Positions 1-11,499 are shown, counted from the first letter of the stretch. The stretch is DNA of 64,000 nucleotides from Accumulibacter sp. (GCF_036625195.1 NZ_JAZKUG010000001.1:62001-126000); one strand, 5' to 3'. Made by a program: numbers and translations. The notes: generated by a model not told the origin, from the letters alone.

Positions 1-349
1 TGATGGCATCCTCGAGAACCAGCGGCAGCAGCTTCGCCGATGCCTCGCTGCAGATGATCGGCGCGCGGTAGCCGGCGGCGAGGAGATGCGGCAGGCGCCC
101 GACATGGTCGATATGGACGTGCGTGACGACCAGGGCACGCACCCGAGCGACCGGGAAGTTGACCGCGAGGCGCTCGGCGCTGGCGCCCTCGCGCGAGGTC
201 TCGGCACCCTGGAAGAGACCGCAGTCGATCAGCAGCGACTGCCCGTCAGCGAGACTGAGCTGGTGGCACGAGCCGGTGACGCCATCGACCGCGCCGTGGT
301 GGCTGATGCGCCAGGCCGGCAGCGGCTCAGCGTTGCAGGAAGTCGGCAT
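1..349 (-). CDS. MBL-fold hydrolase, beta-CASP-like (N-terminal part, runs off left edge)
   Basis: These are the first 116 residues of a protein that continues leftwards out of the window. The ATG at 347-349 lies inside the 3' end of fcl, so the genes overlap by 23 bases and are probably translated together. The N-terminus reads [11 protein letters not shown], a segment typical of the beta-CASP branch of the metallo-beta-lactamase fold. Residues 77-82 give HVHIDH, the HxHxDH motif that binds two metal ions. Bacterial members of this branch are mostly RNA-processing nucleases, so an RNase role is plausible. The part that would decide the subfamily is missing. Its position behind a nucleotide-sugar operon gives no functional clue. 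Confidence 0.75.
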   Translation of the reverse strand, partial: MPTSCNAEPLPAWRISHHGAVDGVTGSCHQLSLADGQSLLIDCGLFQGAETSREGASAERLAVNFPVARVRALVVTHVHIDHVGRLPHLLAAGYRAPIICSEASAKLLPLVLEDAI

Positions 350-1373
350 AGGCCTGCCGCAGGCCCTCTGCGAGCCCGATCCCGGCGCGGCAGCCGAGCG
401 CGTGCAGCCGCGAGACGTCGAGCAGCTTGCGTGGGGTGCCGTCGGGCTTGCTGGGATCGAACTCGATGCGGCCGCCGTAACCGACGACCTGCGCCACCGT
501 TTCCGCCAGTTGCCGGATGCTGAGATCCTCACCGGTACCGACGTTGATGTGCGACAGCATCGGTTGCGTGTGGGCGTCGTAGCTCGCCTTGTCGAGGTTC
601 ATCACGTGCACGCTGGCGGCCGCCATGTCGTCCACATGGAGGAACTCACGCTTCGGCGTGCCGGTCCCCCAGAGCGTCAGGCAGGGTGCCAGACCGGCAT
701 TGCTGGTGCCGTGCAGCTGTTGCCGCAGTTCGTCGGGGATCGGGCCGTTGCGCGCCTCGTCGCGCGCGATTCCCGGCCAGTCGTGTGCCGCCGCCAGCTT
801 GGCGAGATGCAGCTTGCGGATCATCGCCGGGATGACATGGCTGTTCTGCAGGTCGTAGTGGTCGCCCGGGCCGTACAGGTTGGTCGGCATGACGCTGCGG
901 TAATCGGTGGCGTACTGCCGGTTGTAGCTTTCGCAGAGCTTGATGCCGGCGATCTTGGCGACGGCGTAGGCTTCGTTGGTTGGCTCGAGGGTGCCGGTGA
1001 GCAGCGCGTCCTCGGCCATCGGCTGCGCCGCGAGCTTGGGATAGATGCAGCTGCTGCCAAGGAAGAGCAACCTGCGGACGCCGGCACGCCAAGCCTGGTG
1101 GATGATGTTGGCCTCGATCATCAGGTTCTGGTAGATGAACTCGGCCGGGTAGGTATTGTTGGCGTGGATGCCGCCGACACGGGCGGCGGCGAGATAGACC
1201 TGCTCGGGCTTCTCGCTGGCGAAGAACTGGCGCACTGCGGCCTGGTCGGTGAGATCGAGTTCGGCGTGGCTGCGGGTGATCAGGTGCGGTTGCCCCTGGC
1301 CCTGCAGGATGCGGACGATCGCCGAGCCGACCATGCCGCGGTGGCCGGCGACGTAGATGCGGGGTTCAGTCAT
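327..1373 (-). CDS. fcl: GDP-L-fucose synthase
   Basis: This 348-residue enzyme is an NADPH-dependent 3,5-epimerase/4-reductase. It turns GDP-4-keto-6-deoxy-mannose into GDP-L-fucose in the cytoplasm, supplying exopolysaccharide or O-antigen synthesis. The Rossmann motif GHRGMVGS is at residues 10-17. The catalytic short-chain dehydrogenase set is visible as Ser107/108 (LGSSCIYP) and Tyr136-x3-Lys140 (YAVAK). The length is slightly above the usual 310-325 residues. It lies 12 bases behind gmd, the enzyme that makes its substrate, so the pair forms one operon. The 3' end overlaps the following MBL-fold gene. Confidence 0.95.
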   Translation of the reverse strand: MTEPRIYVAGHRGMVGSAIVRILQGQGQPHLITRSHAELDLTDQAAVRQFFASEKPEQVYLAAARVGGIHANNTYPAEFIYQNLMIEANIIHQAWRAGVRRLLFLGSSCIYPKLAAQPMAEDALLTGTLEPTNEAYAVAKIAGIKLCESYNRQYATDYRSVMPTNLYGPGDHYDLQNSHVIPAMIRKLHLAKLAAAHDWPGIARDEARNGPIPDELRQQLHGTSNAGLAPCLTLWGTGTPKREFLHVDDMAAASVHVMNLDKASYDAHTQPMLSHINVGTGEDLSIRQLAETVAQVVGYGGRIEFDPSKPDGTPRKLLDVSRLHALGCRAGIGLAEGLRQAYADFLQR

Positions 1374-1385
1374 CGTCGTCGGCCG

Positions 1386-2510
1386 TCATTCGTGATGATC
1401 GAAGGTCTGGAATCCGGCGAGCTTGACCATCGCATCGCGCCGCGCCGAGCTGTAGTCGGCGAGGACCATTTCCCGCACCAGTTGCTGCACGCTGGTGGTC
1501 GGCGTCCAGCCGAGTTTCTCGCGCGCCCGCGTCGGATCGCCGAGCAGCGTTTCGACTTCGGTCGGCCGGAAATAGCGCGGGTCCACGCGGACGATGACGT
1601 CGCCGGGCTTGACCTTGGCGCGCGTGCCCTCGACCCGGCTGACGATGCCCACCTCATCGACGCCCTCGCCCTCGAAGCGGACGCCGATTCCGAGTTCGGC
1701 GGCGGCGAACTCGACGAACTGGCGAACGCTGTACTGCACGCCGGTGGCGATGACGAAGTCCTCGGGGTGGTCCTGTTGCAGCATCAGCCACTGCATCTCG
1801 ACATAGTCGCGGGCGTGCCCCCAGTCGCGCAGGGCACTGAGGTTGCCGAGGTAGAGGCAGTCCTGCAGCCCGAGCGCGATGCGCGCGATGGCACGCGTGA
1901 TCTTGCGCGTGACGAAGGTTTCGCCGCGCACCGGACTCTCGTGGTTGAACAGGATGCCGTTGCAGGCATAGATGCCATAGGCTTCGCGGTAGTTGACGGT
2001 GATCCAGTAGGCGTAGAGCTTGGCGACCGCATACGGGCTGCGCGGGTAGAACGGCGTCGTCTCCTTCTGCGGTATTTCCTGGACGAGGCCGTAGAGTTCC
2101 GAGGTGCTCGCCTGATAGAAGCGGGTCTTCTTCTCGAGGCCGAGGATGCGGATCGCCTCGAGCAGGCGCAGGGCGCCGATGCCGTCGGCGTTGGCCGTGT
2201 ATTCGGGTTCCTCGAAGCTGACTGCGACGTGGCTTTGCGCCGCCAGGTTGTAGATCTCGTCCGGCTGCACCTGCTGGATGACGCGGATCAGGCTCGTCGA
2301 GTCGGTCAGGTCGCCGTGATGCAGGATGAAGCGGCGGTCCTGCTCGTGCGGATCCTGGTACAGGTGGTCGATGCGGTCGGTGTTGAACAGCGAGCTGCGG
2401 CGCTTGATGCCGTGAACCTCGTAACCCTTGGCGAGCAGGAGCTCGGCGAGGTAGGCGCCATCCTGGCCGGTGACGCCGGTGATCAGGGCAATCTTCTTCT
2501 GCACGGTCAT
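1386..2510 (-). CDS. gmd: GDP-mannose 4,6-dehydratase
   Basis: This 374-residue NADP-dependent dehydratase converts GDP-mannose to GDP-4-keto-6-deoxy-mannose, the step before fcl. The cofactor loop [10 protein letters not shown] is at residues 11-20, the active-site segment STSELYG near 136, and the Tyr160-x3-Lys164 pair (YAVAK) follows. The ATG at 2508-2510 is chosen because a good ribosome binding site (GAGGAG) sits 10 bases upstream and the homologous start of the family begins here. An upstream in-frame start at 2558 would add 16 residues without family similarity. An RfaH-like regulator gene lies directly upstream. Confidence 0.96.
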   Translation of the reverse strand: MTVQKKIALITGVTGQDGAYLAELLLAKGYEVHGIKRRSSLFNTDRIDHLYQDPHEQDRRFILHHGDLTDSTSLIRVIQQVQPDEIYNLAAQSHVAVSFEEPEYTANADGIGALRLLEAIRILGLEKKTRFYQASTSELYGLVQEIPQKETTPFYPRSPYAVAKLYAYWITVNYREAYGIYACNGILFNHESPVRGETFVTRKITRAIARIALGLQDCLYLGNLSALRDWGHARDYVEMQWLMLQQDHPEDFVIATGVQYSVRQFVEFAAAELGIGVRFEGEGVDEVGIVSRVEGTRAKVKPGDVIVRVDPRYFRPTEVETLLGDPTRAREKLGWTPTTSVQQLVREMVLADYSSARRDAMVKLAGFQTFDHHE

Positions 2511-2594
2511 GCTGGTTCTTCTCCTCAAGGTCGGGTTGGAGTCTGTCAGGGCACCCATTCTGCCGTCACCCGGCGATTCCGGCGCGGGACTATA

Positions 2595-3113
2595 TCACGC
2601 CAGGGTGAGGTGGGCGGCCGGTACGGCGACCGGCTTCTCGCGCCCGAGCAGGCTGAGCATGACGGTGACGCGCTCGGCGGCCACCGCCGAGACGATGCCC
2701 GACATCCCCTTCAGCGGCCCGTCGGCGATGTCGACCGTGTCGCCGGCACGAAACGGCGTGCGCCCCGCCGCGACGGCGCCCGCCTGCTTGTCGACGAGCG
2801 CGCGCAGCGCCTCGATGATGGTTTCGTCGAGGGTCGCCGGCTGGTTGCCGAAGGTGACCAGTCCGCTGACCCCGGGCGTGCTGCGGATCGGCGCGATGCT
2901 CTGGCCGCTGCGGCCACAGCGCAGGAAGCAGTAGCGCGGGAACATCACCTGCTGCTGCGGCCGCCAGCCGTCCTTCGCCTTCTCCCAGCGCGTCAGCAAC
3001 GGCAGGAAGACGTCGTAGCCCTGCTCCTCCAGCTTGCGCAACGCAAACGCCTCGCGTCGCGGCTTGCAGAAGCAGACGTACCAGGAATTGTCGGGAGGTG
3101 CGGTGAGTGACAC
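2595..3113 (-). CDS. rfaH: NusG-like transcription antiterminator, RfaH type
   Basis: This 172-residue protein has the NusG N-terminal domain (starting WYVCFCKPRREAFALRKLE, with the FPRYCF segment near residue 68) and a C-terminal KOW domain (FRAGDTVDIADGPLKGMSG). RfaH-type paralogues of NusG bind RNA polymerase paused at an ops element and let it read through long surface-polysaccharide operons. Placement just upstream of gmd-fcl supports that specialised role over general NusG. The start is a GTG with no convincing ribosome binding site, so the N-terminus may be a few residues off. I found no clear ops sequence in the window. Confidence 0.85.
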   Translation of the reverse strand: MSLTAPPDNSWYVCFCKPRREAFALRKLEEQGYDVFLPLLTRWEKAKDGWRPQQQVMFPRYCFLRCGRSGQSIAPIRSTPGVSGLVTFGNQPATLDETIIEALRALVDKQAGAVAAGRTPFRAGDTVDIADGPLKGMSGIVSAVAAERVTVMLSLLGREKPVAVPAAHLTLA

Positions 3114-3320
3114 GCGTTGTCGGCCGGCAGGGCGGTCTGCCGCCAGACGGCGCAGAACCGCGTGGGGAAGGAGTCAAACAGCCAAACGGCAGGACGAAGT
3201 ATCCCCGCAAATCGCACCGCCGGTCAATTCGCCTGCCGCTGCGGCAGCCTGAAACATTTGCTAACGCCAGGCGAGCGCAACGAGCCGCTGGCAATGCGGC
3301 GGAATCGGTCGCGGGCTGGC

Positions 3321-3334
3321 TATACTAGCGGCCG
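3321..3334 (+). promoter_or_regulatory. Putative -10 element giving a near-leaderless efflux-operon mRNA
   Basis: TATACT at 3321-3326 sits only 8 bases before the ATG at 3335, so a transcript starting the usual 6-8 bases downstream would have almost no leader. No good -35 hexamer is visible. The rest of the 221-base gap to the divergent antiterminator gene (3114-3334) shows nothing else recognisable. Confidence 0.3.
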
Positions 3335-4783
3335 ATGAGCCCCCTGCCCTTTCGCCAACCGGCGAGCGTTGCCCACTCTTCCGCCACCGCCCGGTACCGC
3401 CTCGTCGTCGCCGGCCTGCTCGCGCTTCTCAGCGCCGAGTTGCCGGCGTTCGAGCTCGGCGATCCCTTCGCCACCCGCGACATCACGCCCGAGCGGCCGG
3501 CACTGCGCATCGACGGCCGCGCCCTGCCGTGCCAGCTGCCGGCGGCGGATGCGCCCTACGGCATCGTCGAGGCGGTCGACCTGGCGCTGTGCCGCAACCC
3601 GACGACGCGCGAGATCTGGTCCGCGGCGCGCATACAGGCGGCCGACGTCGGCCTGGCGCAGGCCGAGTTCCTGCCGACCATCGATGGCCGCGCCACCGCC
3701 AGCCGCGTCCGTGTCGACTCGCGCAGCGCCAACCAGCGCAACGCCTCATTGACCCTGTCGTGGCTGCTCTTCGACTTCGGCGCCCGCTCGGCCAACCTCG
3801 AAGTGGCGCGGCAACTGATGCGCGCCGCCACCTCGACGCTCGACGCGGGCGTGCAGACGGTCTTCCTCAACGCCATGCAGGCCTACTACAACGCGCAGGC
3901 GGCGCGGGCGGCGGTCGCCGCGGCGATCGAGTCGGAGAAGGCGAGCCGCGAGAGCCTGAACGCGGCGGAGGTCCGCTATCGCGTCGGCACCGGCACGCCG
4001 GCAGACCGGCTGCAGGCGCAGACGGCGGCGTCGCAGGCGACGCTGACCCGCATCCGTGCCGAGGGCGTGCGCGAAAACAGCCTCGGGCGACTGGCCAACG
4101 TCATGGGACTCGATGCCAACCAGCCGCTGCGCCTCGACGACCCCCCGTCGGCGAAGCCGGACGAGCGTTTCAGCGATGACGTCGCGGCGCTGATCGGCGA
4201 AGCACGCCTGCGGCGGCCGGACCTGCAGGCGGCGGAAGCGGAGTACCGCGCCAGCGTGGCCGGCATCGACTACGCGCGTGCGAGCGGCCTGCCGACTCTG
4301 TCGCTCGGTGCCGGCCCGAGCTGGGAGAACATCGGCGGCGTCTCGGCGAATGCCAGCTCGATCGGCCTGACGATCAACCTGCCGTTGTTCTCGGGCTTCA
4401 ACACCACCTACAACGTGCGCGCCGCGCAGGCGCGCAGCGACGTCGCCGGCGCGCGCCGCGACAACGTCCGCCAACAGGTGGCGCTGGAGGTCTGGGAGTC
4501 CTGGCAGAGCCTGAATACCGCGACGCAGACGCTGCGCACGACCGCCGACCTGCTGGCCAGCGCCGAACATTCGGAGCGCGTCGCCCTCGGTCGCTACAAG
4601 GCCGGCGTCGGCAACATCCTCGACGTGCTCAACGCGCAGAGCGCGCTCGCCAACGCCCGCCTGCAGCGGGTGCAGGCGGCGCTCGACTGGCACGTCTCGC
4701 GCGCCACGCTGGCCCGCGCACTCGGCATCCTCGACGGCCAGTTGCTGTCATCGACCCCCAGCCGGCAGGACGAAGCACGATGA
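3335..4783 (+). CDS. TolC-family outer membrane efflux protein
   Basis: This 482-residue outer membrane channel subunit forms the exit duct of a tripartite efflux pump. The N-terminus has a hydrophobic stretch (VVAGLLALLSAELPAF, about residues 27-42) that fits a signal peptide. The body shows the duplicated TolC pattern of long Ala/Gln/Arg-rich helices and strand segments; examples are NPTTREIWSAARIQAADVGL in the first half and RRPDLQAAEAEYRASVAGIDYARASGLPTLSLGAG in two adjoining blocks of the second. The C-terminal GVGNILDVLNAQSALANARLQ block is characteristic of the family. The stop overlaps the start of the macA-like gene (ATGA), so the four genes to 7894 are one operon. Confidence 0.9.
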   Translation: MSPLPFRQPASVAHSSATARYRLVVAGLLALLSAELPAFELGDPFATRDITPERPALRIDGRALPCQLPAADAPYGIVEAVDLALCRNPTTREIWSAARIQAADVGLAQAEFLPTIDGRATASRVRVDSRSANQRNASLTLSWLLFDFGARSANLEVARQLMRAATSTLDAGVQTVFLNAMQAYYNAQAARAAVAAAIESEKASRESLNAAEVRYRVGTGTPADRLQAQTAASQATLTRIRAEGVRENSLGRLANVMGLDANQPLRLDDPPSAKPDERFSDDVAALIGEARLRRPDLQAAEAEYRASVAGIDYARASGLPTLSLGAGPSWENIGGVSANASSIGLTINLPLFSGFNTTYNVRAAQARSDVAGARRDNVRQQVALEVWESWQSLNTATQTLRTTADLLASAEHSERVALGRYKAGVGNILDVLNAQSALANARLQRVQAALDWHVSRATLARALGILDGQLLSSTPSRQDEAR

Positions 4784-5976
4784 AGATTTCCGCCCGCAAA
4801 CCCCTGCTGCTCGTCGCCGCCGCCGCGCTGGCCGCCGGCGCTTTCTGGTGGTACCGCCAGAGCGGCAGCGAGTCGCTCGAACAGCGCTACAAGCTGCAGA
4901 CCATCGAACGGGGTGACATCACGCAGACGGTGTCGGCCAACGGCACGCTGAATCCGATCGTGCTGGTCAATGTCGGCACACAGGTTTCCGGCACCGTCAC
5001 CAGGCTTTACGTGGATTTCAACGACCAGGTCGAGAAGGGCCAGGCGCTGCTCGAACTCGACGACCGCCTGCTCGCCGCACAGGCCCGCCAGTCGGCGGCG
5101 AACGTGCTCAATGTCGCCGCCGCGGTCGACCTGGCGCGAGCCAACGAGGCACGCCTGCAGGCGCTCTTCAAGGAGGAGTATGTCTCGCGGCAGGAACTCG
5201 AACAGGCGATCCAGGCACGCCGCTCGAGCGAGGCACAACTGGCGCAGGCGAAGGCGGCGGCCGACAAGGACGAGGTCAACCTGCGCTACACGACGATCCG
5301 CTCGCCGGTTTCGGGCGTCGTCGTCGACCGCGTCGTCGACCTCGGGCAGACGGTTGCCGCCAGCCTGCAGACGCCGACGCTGATCAAGATCGCGCAGGAT
5401 CTGTCGGAGATGCGCATCGACTCGAGCTTCGCCGAGGCCGACATCGGCAAGATTCGCGAGGGACAGAAGGTGCGTTTCACCGTCGACGCCTTTCCCAATC
5501 GCAGCTTCCACGGCGAAGTGCAGCAGATCCGGCTCAACCCGACGACGCAGCAGAACGTCGTCACCTACAACGTGCGCGTCTCGCTGTCGAACCCGGACCA
5601 CATCCTGTTGCCGGGAATGACCGCCTACGTCAGCATCGGTGTCGCCAGCCGGCAGGACGTGCTGCTGGTGCCGAACGCGGCGCTGCGTTTCAAGCCGGCC
5701 GACGGCAACGGCGCCCGCCCACCGACGGCGGCGGGCAGTGGCCAGCGACCGCCCGGCGAGGGTCCCGCGCGCAAGCGCGAGGCCGCCGCCAGCGGCACCG
5801 TCTATCGCATCGAGCAGGGCGCACTGAAGCCGGTCAGCGTGCAGCTCGGCATCACCGACAACCGCAACACCGAGGTCGTCGGCGGCGAGCTGAAGGCCGG
5901 CGACAGCGTGGTCGTCGGCGAGAACGTCGCGACGCCGAGCGGCAAGCCGAGCAGCGTCGGGATGCGGCTGTTCTGA
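4780..5976 (+). CDS. macA: MacA-like periplasmic adaptor subunit (HlyD/RND family)
   Basis: This 398-residue membrane fusion protein joins the inner membrane ABC transporter to the TolC channel. Residues 8-25 are a single N-terminal membrane anchor (LLLVAAAALAAGAFWWY). A lipoyl/barrel-sandwich half follows (VGTQVSGTVTRLYVDFNDQVEKGQ), then a helical hairpin rich in Ala/Arg/Glu, then the second lipoyl half (YTTIRSPVSGVVVDRVVDLGQTV) and a beta-barrel domain. A Pro/Gly-rich insert near residues 305-330 interrupts the last domain. Start ATGA overlaps the tolC stop, and the stop codon shares one base with the ATPase start. The substrate is unknown; relatives move macrolides, peptides or lipids. Confidence 0.9.
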   Translation: MKISARKPLLLVAAAALAAGAFWWYRQSGSESLEQRYKLQTIERGDITQTVSANGTLNPIVLVNVGTQVSGTVTRLYVDFNDQVEKGQALLELDDRLLAAQARQSAANVLNVAAAVDLARANEARLQALFKEEYVSRQELEQAIQARRSSEAQLAQAKAAADKDEVNLRYTTIRSPVSGVVVDRVVDLGQTVAASLQTPTLIKIAQDLSEMRIDSSFAEADIGKIREGQKVRFTVDAFPNRSFHGEVQQIRLNPTTQQNVVTYNVRVSLSNPDHILLPGMTAYVSIGVASRQDVLLVPNAALRFKPADGNGARPPTAAGSGQRPPGEGPARKREAAASGTVYRIEQGALKPVSVQLGITDNRNTEVVGGELKAGDSVVVGENVATPSGKPSSVGMRLF

Positions 5977-6673
5977 TGCCCGGGGCAGTCATCCGGACGG
6001 TCGGCCTGGGCAAGACCTACCAGACCGCGGCCGGTTCGTTCGCTGCCTTGAAGGGGGTCGACCTGAGCATCGCCAGCGGCGAGTTCGTCGCCATCATGGG
6101 GCCTTCCGGATCGGGCAAGTCGACCTTCATGAACCTGCTCGGCTGCCTCGACACACCGAGCAGTGGCGACTACTTCCTCGTCGGCAGCAACGTCGCCCAC
6201 CTCAGCCGGGATGAACTCGCCGCCCTGCGCAACCGCTGCATCGGCTTCGTCTTCCAGGGCTTCAACCTGTTGCCGCGCATGAGCCTCGAGGACAACGTCG
6301 CGCTGCCGCTGGTCTACGCCGGTTGCCGGCGCGACGAACGGCGGCAGCGGGCGCGGCGCGAGCTGGCGCGGGTCGGCCTCGCCGACTACGAAAAAGCGCG
6401 ACCGAACCAGATCTCGGGCGGCCAGCAGCAGCGGGTGGCGATCGCCCGCGCACTGGTGAATGCGCCGCAACTGATCCTCGCCGACGAGCCGACGGGCAAC
6501 CTCGACAGCCACACCAGCGCCGAGATCATGGGCCTGTTCACCGACCTCAACCGGCAGGGGATCAGCATCGTCCTCGTCACCCACGAAGCGGACATCGCCG
6601 CCTGCGCCGCCCGCCAGGTGCGTTTCCGCGACGGCCAGCTGGTCAGCGACGAGCCGACCCGGCAGGAGGCGCC

Positions 6674-6680
<7 letters not shown>
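5976..6680 (+). CDS. MacB-type ABC transporter ATPase subunit
   Basis: This 234-residue ATPase powers the MacAB-like pump. Walker A is GPSGSGKST near residue 43, the ABC signature is ISGGQQQRVAIARAL near 147, and Walker B with catalytic Glu is LILADEPTGNLDS. The H-loop is VTHEAD. The sequence belongs to the LolD/MacB group of ATPases. Here ATPase and permease are separate genes, whereas classical MacB is one polypeptide. The stop codon lies 7 bases inside the permease gene, which keeps production of the two subunits coupled. Confidence 0.93.
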
Positions 6681-7894
<1,214 letters not shown>

Positions 7895-7954
7895 CCGCAG
7901 CGGGCGCGACGCAGGCTACAATCCGCCCATCCCCACCACAGCGAGTCCATTCCC

Positions 7955-8476
7955 ATGCCCATCTACCTTCTCGGCAGCCGCCGCCCGCAGCTCGACCCGC
8001 AAAGCTGGGTCGCCCCCAACGCGATCGTCATCGGCGACGTCCGCCTGGCGAAGAACGCATCGATCTGGTGGAACGCGACGGTGCGCGGCGACAACGATCC
8101 GATCAGCATCGGTGAGGACAGCAACATCCAGGACCAGTGTGTGCTGCACACCGACGAGGGGGTGCCGCTGACGATCGGTCGCGAGGTCACCGTCGGTCAC
8201 CTGGTGATGCTGCACGGCTGCACGATCGGCGACGGCTCGCTGATCGGCATCGGTTCGGTGCTGCTCAACCGGGCGGTGATCGGCCAGGGCTGCATCGTCG
8301 GCGCCAACACGCTGATTCCCGAAGGCAAGGTCTTTCCCGACCATTCGCTGATCGTCGGTTCACCGGGCAAGGTCGTGCGCCAGCTCGACGCCGACCAGGT
8401 CGCGCGCATCCGCCTCAGCGCGGCGCATTACGTGCACAACTGGCAGCGTTACCAGAGCGAACTGCAGGCGATCTGA
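7955..8476 (+). CDS. Gamma-class carbonic anhydrase family protein
   Basis: This 173-residue protein has a left-handed beta-helix made of hexapeptide repeats. Repeats such as IVIGDV, ISIGED and CTIGDGSLIGIGSVLLNRAVIG are visible. The family's metal-binding histidines are plausible at VLHTDEG, GHLVMLHGC. It is a cytoplasmic homotrimer in related bacteria (YrdA/PaaY/Cam group); some members hydrate CO2 and others have lost activity or act on thioesters, so the reaction is uncertain. It starts 60 bases after the efflux operon and probably has its own promoter (TACAAT at 7917-7922, weak). Confidence 0.88.
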   Translation: MPIYLLGSRRPQLDPQSWVAPNAIVIGDVRLAKNASIWWNATVRGDNDPISIGEDSNIQDQCVLHTDEGVPLTIGREVTVGHLVMLHGCTIGDGSLIGIGSVLLNRAVIGQGCIVGANTLIPEGKVFPDHSLIVGSPGKVVRQLDADQVARIRLSAAHYVHNWQRYQSELQAI

Positions 8477-8531
8477 GCCACCCGGCGGCGGCGAGCGATC
8501 GGCGGAGGCCATTCTTGCTGCACCGCAAGAA

Positions 8532-8564
8532 CTTTTTTTGATTCTGATCTGAATCAAAAAAAAG
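8532..8564. promoter_or_regulatory. AT-rich 12-bp-arm palindrome upstream of napD
   Basis: A perfect inverted repeat has arms TTTTTTTGATTC (8533-8544) and GAATCAAAAAAA (8551-8562) around a six-base centre TGATCT. It lies about 110 bases before napD in an otherwise GC-rich gap (8477-8673). Each strand also reads TTGAT-N4-ATC, which matches 8 of 10 positions of the FNR/ANR consensus, so two overlapping degenerate FNR-like sites are possible. The T and A tracts also allow a weak bidirectional terminator between the carbonic anhydrase gene and nap. Function is inferred only. Confidence 0.45.
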
Positions 8565-8673
8565 CCTTCGCGGCCGATTTAGAGTGTGCGCCTGAAGCAC
8601 GATCGGGCGGCCGCCTGCGGCAGCTTTTCGCATGCCGCCCGGGCTGCTTGCCAACCCGGAGCGACCCGCCTAC

Positions 8674-8922
8674 ATGAACATCTCCAGCGTGCTGGTGCAC
8701 GCGCTCCCGCACGCACTGCCCGAGGTGCAGGCGGCGCTGTCGGCACTCGCCGGCGTCGAGGTGCACGCCGTGACCGAAGAGGGTCGCCTCATCGTCACCA
8801 TCGAAAGCGATTCGCTGCAGGGCAGCAGCGAACTCTTCACCCAGATCAACCAGCAGCCGGGAGTGCTCTCGGCGTCCATGGTCTATCACCAGTTCGAACC
8901 CGACACCGATAAGGAAGCCTGA
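8674..8922 (+). CDS. napD: NapA maturation chaperone NapD
   Basis: This 82-residue cytoplasmic chaperone binds the Tat signal peptide of NapA and holds back export until the cofactor is in place. The sequence starts [12 protein letters not shown] and has the ferredoxin-like fold pattern of NapD ([28 protein letters not shown]). The ATG at 8674 is preferred over an upstream start at 8632 because NapD similarity begins at MNISS. Its stop codon is one base before napA, and the napA ribosome binding site lies inside napD, so the two are co-translated. Confidence 0.88.
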   Translation: MNISSVLVHALPHALPEVQAALSALAGVEVHAVTEEGRLIVTIESDSLQGSSELFTQINQQPGVLSASMVYHQFEPDTDKEA

Positions 8923-8923
8923 A

Positions 8924-11452
8924 ATGAAACTGAGCCTGACCCGTCGTGACTTCATCAAGAGCCAGGCGGTTGCCGCCGCCGCCAGCGTCGCCGGCATCAG
9001 CGTTCCCGGCCTGGTGCAGGCGGCCGCGGCGAAGGCGGATGATGGCGTCCGCTGGGACAAGGGCGCCTGCCGCTACTGCGGCACCGGCTGCGGCGTTCTC
9101 GTCGGCACCCGGAATGGTCGCATCGTCGCCACCCAGGGCGATCCGGACGCGCCGGTCAACAAGGGGCTGAACTGCATCAAGGGTTACTTCCTGTCGAAGG
9201 TCCAGTATGGCAAGGACCGCCTGACGACACCCCTGCTGCGCATGAAGGACGGCAAGTTCGACAAGAATGGCGAGTTCACGCCGATCTCCTGGGAGCAGGC
9301 CTTCGACATCATGGCCGACAAGTGCAAGGCGGCGATGAAGAAGGGCGGCCCGCGCAACATCGCCATGTTCGGCTCCGGCCAATGGACGATCTGGGAGGGC
9401 TACGCCGCCGCCAAACTGATGAAGGCGGGCCTGCTGAGCAACAACATCGATCCCAACGCGCGCCACTGCATGGCGTCGGCGGTCGCCGGCTTCATGCGCA
9501 CCTTCGGCATCGACGAACCGATGGGCTGCTACGACGACATCGAACACGCCGACGCGTTCGTTCTCTGGGGTTCGAACATGGCCGAGATGCACCCGATCCT
9601 CTGGTCGCGCGTCACCGACCGTCGGCTGACCGGCAAGGACGTCAAGATCCACGTGCTCTCGACCTTCGGCCACCGCTCGACCGAACTCGCCGACAACGAA
9701 CTGATCTTCAAACCGCAGAGTGACCTGGCGATCCTCAACTACATCTGCAACCACATCATCCAGAACAACGCGGTCAACCAGGACTTCGTCGCCCGCAACG
9801 TGAACTTCAAGAAGGGTGTCACCGACATCGGCTACGGCCTGCGGCCGAACCACCCGCTCGAGAAGGTGGCAATGAACAACGGTTATCCGGGCGAGGACGG
9901 CAAGCCGAAGGGCAACCCGAACAATGCCAGCCCGATGAGTTTCGACGAGTTCAAGGCTTTCGTCGCCGAGTACACGCTCGACCGGGCGCACGAACTCTCG
10001 GGTGTGCCGAAGGACAGGCTGGAGGCACTGGCCCGGGCTTACGCCGATCCGAAGGTCAAGGTCACCTCGTTCTGGACCATGGGCTTCAACCAGCACACGC
10101 GCGGCACCTGGGTCAACAACATGGTCTACAACGTGCACCTGCTGGTCGGCAAGATCTCGGAACCCGGCAACAGCCCGTTCTCGCTCACAGGACAGCCCTC
10201 GGCCTGCGGCACGGCGCGCGAGGTCGGCACCTTCTCGCATCGCCTGCCGGCCGACATGGTGGTGATGAATCCGAAGCACCGGGAAGCCTCCGAGAAGGTG
10301 TGGAAGCTGCCGGCGGGAACGATCCCCGACTGGATCGGCGCGCACGCCGTCGCGCAGAGCCGCCTGCTCAAGGACGGCAAGATCAACTTCTACTGGACGA
10401 CGACGACCAACAACATGCAGGCCGGTCCGAACGTCAATGACGAGATCTTCCCCGGCTGGCGCAATCCGGACAACTTCATCGTCGTCTCCGACGCCTACCC
10501 GACGGTGTCGGCGATGTCGGCCGACCTGATCCTGCCCGCGGCGATGTGGATGGAAAAGGAAGGCGCCTTTGGCAACGCCGAGCGCCGCACGCAGTTCTGG
10601 CGGCAGCAGGTGAAGGCGCCCGGCCAGGCACGCTCGGACCTCTGGCAGTACATCGAGTTCTCCAAGCGCTTCACCACCGACGAGGTGTGGCCGGCCGCCC
10701 TGCTCGAGAAGAATCCGGAGTACAAGGGCAAGACGCTCTACCAGGTGCTGTTCGCCAATGGCCAGGCCGACCGGTTCCCGCTCAGCCAGACCTACAAGGG
10801 ATTCGACAACGACGAGTCGAAGGCGCTCGGCTTCTACGTGCAGAAGGGTCTGTTCGAGGAGTACGCGGCGTTTGGCCGCGGTCATGCGCACGACCTCGCC
10901 GCCTTCGACGTCTACCACAAGGCGCGCGGCCTGCGCTGGCCGGTGGTCGACAACAAGGAAACGCTGTGGCGCTTCCGCGAGGGCTACGATCCCTACGTGA
11001 AGAAGGGTGAGGGCGTGAAGTTCTACGGCCATCCCGACGGCAAGGCGGTGATCTTCGCCCTGCCCTACCAGCCGGCGGCCGAGATGCCCGACAAGGACTA
11101 CGACCTCTGGTTGTGCACCGGCCGCGTGCTCGAACACTGGCACACGGGGTCGATGACCCGCCGCATTCCCGAGCTCTACAAGGCGATGCCCGATGCCTGG
11201 CTGTACATGCATCCGGACGATGCGAAGAAGCGCAACCTGCAGCGCGGCGACGTCGTCAAGCTGAGCACCCGGCGGGGCGAGATCCAGGTGCGGGTCGAGA
11301 CGCGCGGGCGCAACAAGCCGCCGGTCGGCCTGGTCTTCGTTCCGTTCTTCGATGAGCACCGGCTGGTGAACAAGCTGACGCTCGACGCCACCTGCCCGAT
11401 CTCCAAGGAAACCGACTTCAAGAAGTGTGCGTGCAAGGTGGTCAAGGCCTGA
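8924..11452 (+). CDS. napA: Periplasmic nitrate reductase catalytic subunit NapA
   Basis: This 842-residue molybdoenzyme reduces nitrate to nitrite in the periplasm. It has a twin-arginine signal (RRDFIK, residues 7-12) ending near VQAAAA. The [4Fe-4S] ligands are Cys49, Cys52, Cys56 (CRYCGTGC) and the Cys of NKGLNCIKG. Cys182 in ARHCMAS is the expected molybdenum ligand of the bis-MGD cofactor. The C-terminal domain has the usual [14 protein letters not shown] segment. Length fits the roughly 830 residues of NapA. The ribosome binding site AAGGA lies 9 bases before the ATG. It forms napDAGHB with its neighbours. Confidence 0.97.
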   Translation: MKLSLTRRDFIKSQAVAAAASVAGISVPGLVQAAAAKADDGVRWDKGACRYCGTGCGVLVGTRNGRIVATQGDPDAPVNKGLNCIKGYFLSKVQYGKDRLTTPLLRMKDGKFDKNGEFTPISWEQAFDIMADKCKAAMKKGGPRNIAMFGSGQWTIWEGYAAAKLMKAGLLSNNIDPNARHCMASAVAGFMRTFGIDEPMGCYDDIEHADAFVLWGSNMAEMHPILWSRVTDRRLTGKDVKIHVLSTFGHRSTELADNELIFKPQSDLAILNYICNHIIQNNAVNQDFVARNVNFKKGVTDIGYGLRPNHPLEKVAMNNGYPGEDGKPKGNPNNASPMSFDEFKAFVAEYTLDRAHELSGVPKDRLEALARAYADPKVKVTSFWTMGFNQHTRGTWVNNMVYNVHLLVGKISEPGNSPFSLTGQPSACGTAREVGTFSHRLPADMVVMNPKHREASEKVWKLPAGTIPDWIGAHAVAQSRLLKDGKINFYWTTTTNNMQAGPNVNDEIFPGWRNPDNFIVVSDAYPTVSAMSADLILPAAMWMEKEGAFGNAERRTQFWRQQVKAPGQARSDLWQYIEFSKRFTTDEVWPAALLEKNPEYKGKTLYQVLFANGQADRFPLSQTYKGFDNDESKALGFYVQKGLFEEYAAFGRGHAHDLAAFDVYHKARGLRWPVVDNKETLWRFREGYDPYVKKGEGVKFYGHPDGKAVIFALPYQPAAEMPDKDYDLWLCTGRVLEHWHTGSMTRRIPELYKAMPDAWLYMHPDDAKKRNLQRGDVVKLSTRRGEIQVRVETRGRNKPPVGLVFVPFFDEHRLVNKLTLDATCPISKETDFKKCACKVVKA

Positions 11453-11499
11453 GTGACTGCGGGCCGCGGCGGCGCCAGCGAAACAATCAGGGAGTGCCC

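Noticed and set aside
123..3110. 995-codon open frame on the plus strand
   Set aside because: It is the mirror of fcl, gmd and the antiterminator gene; the minus-strand proteins have clear family motifs and this one has none. Long antisense frames are common at this GC content.
2500..3334. An ops element for the RfaH-like protein
   Set aside because: I found no convincing ops-like sequence in front of gmd or the antiterminator gene.
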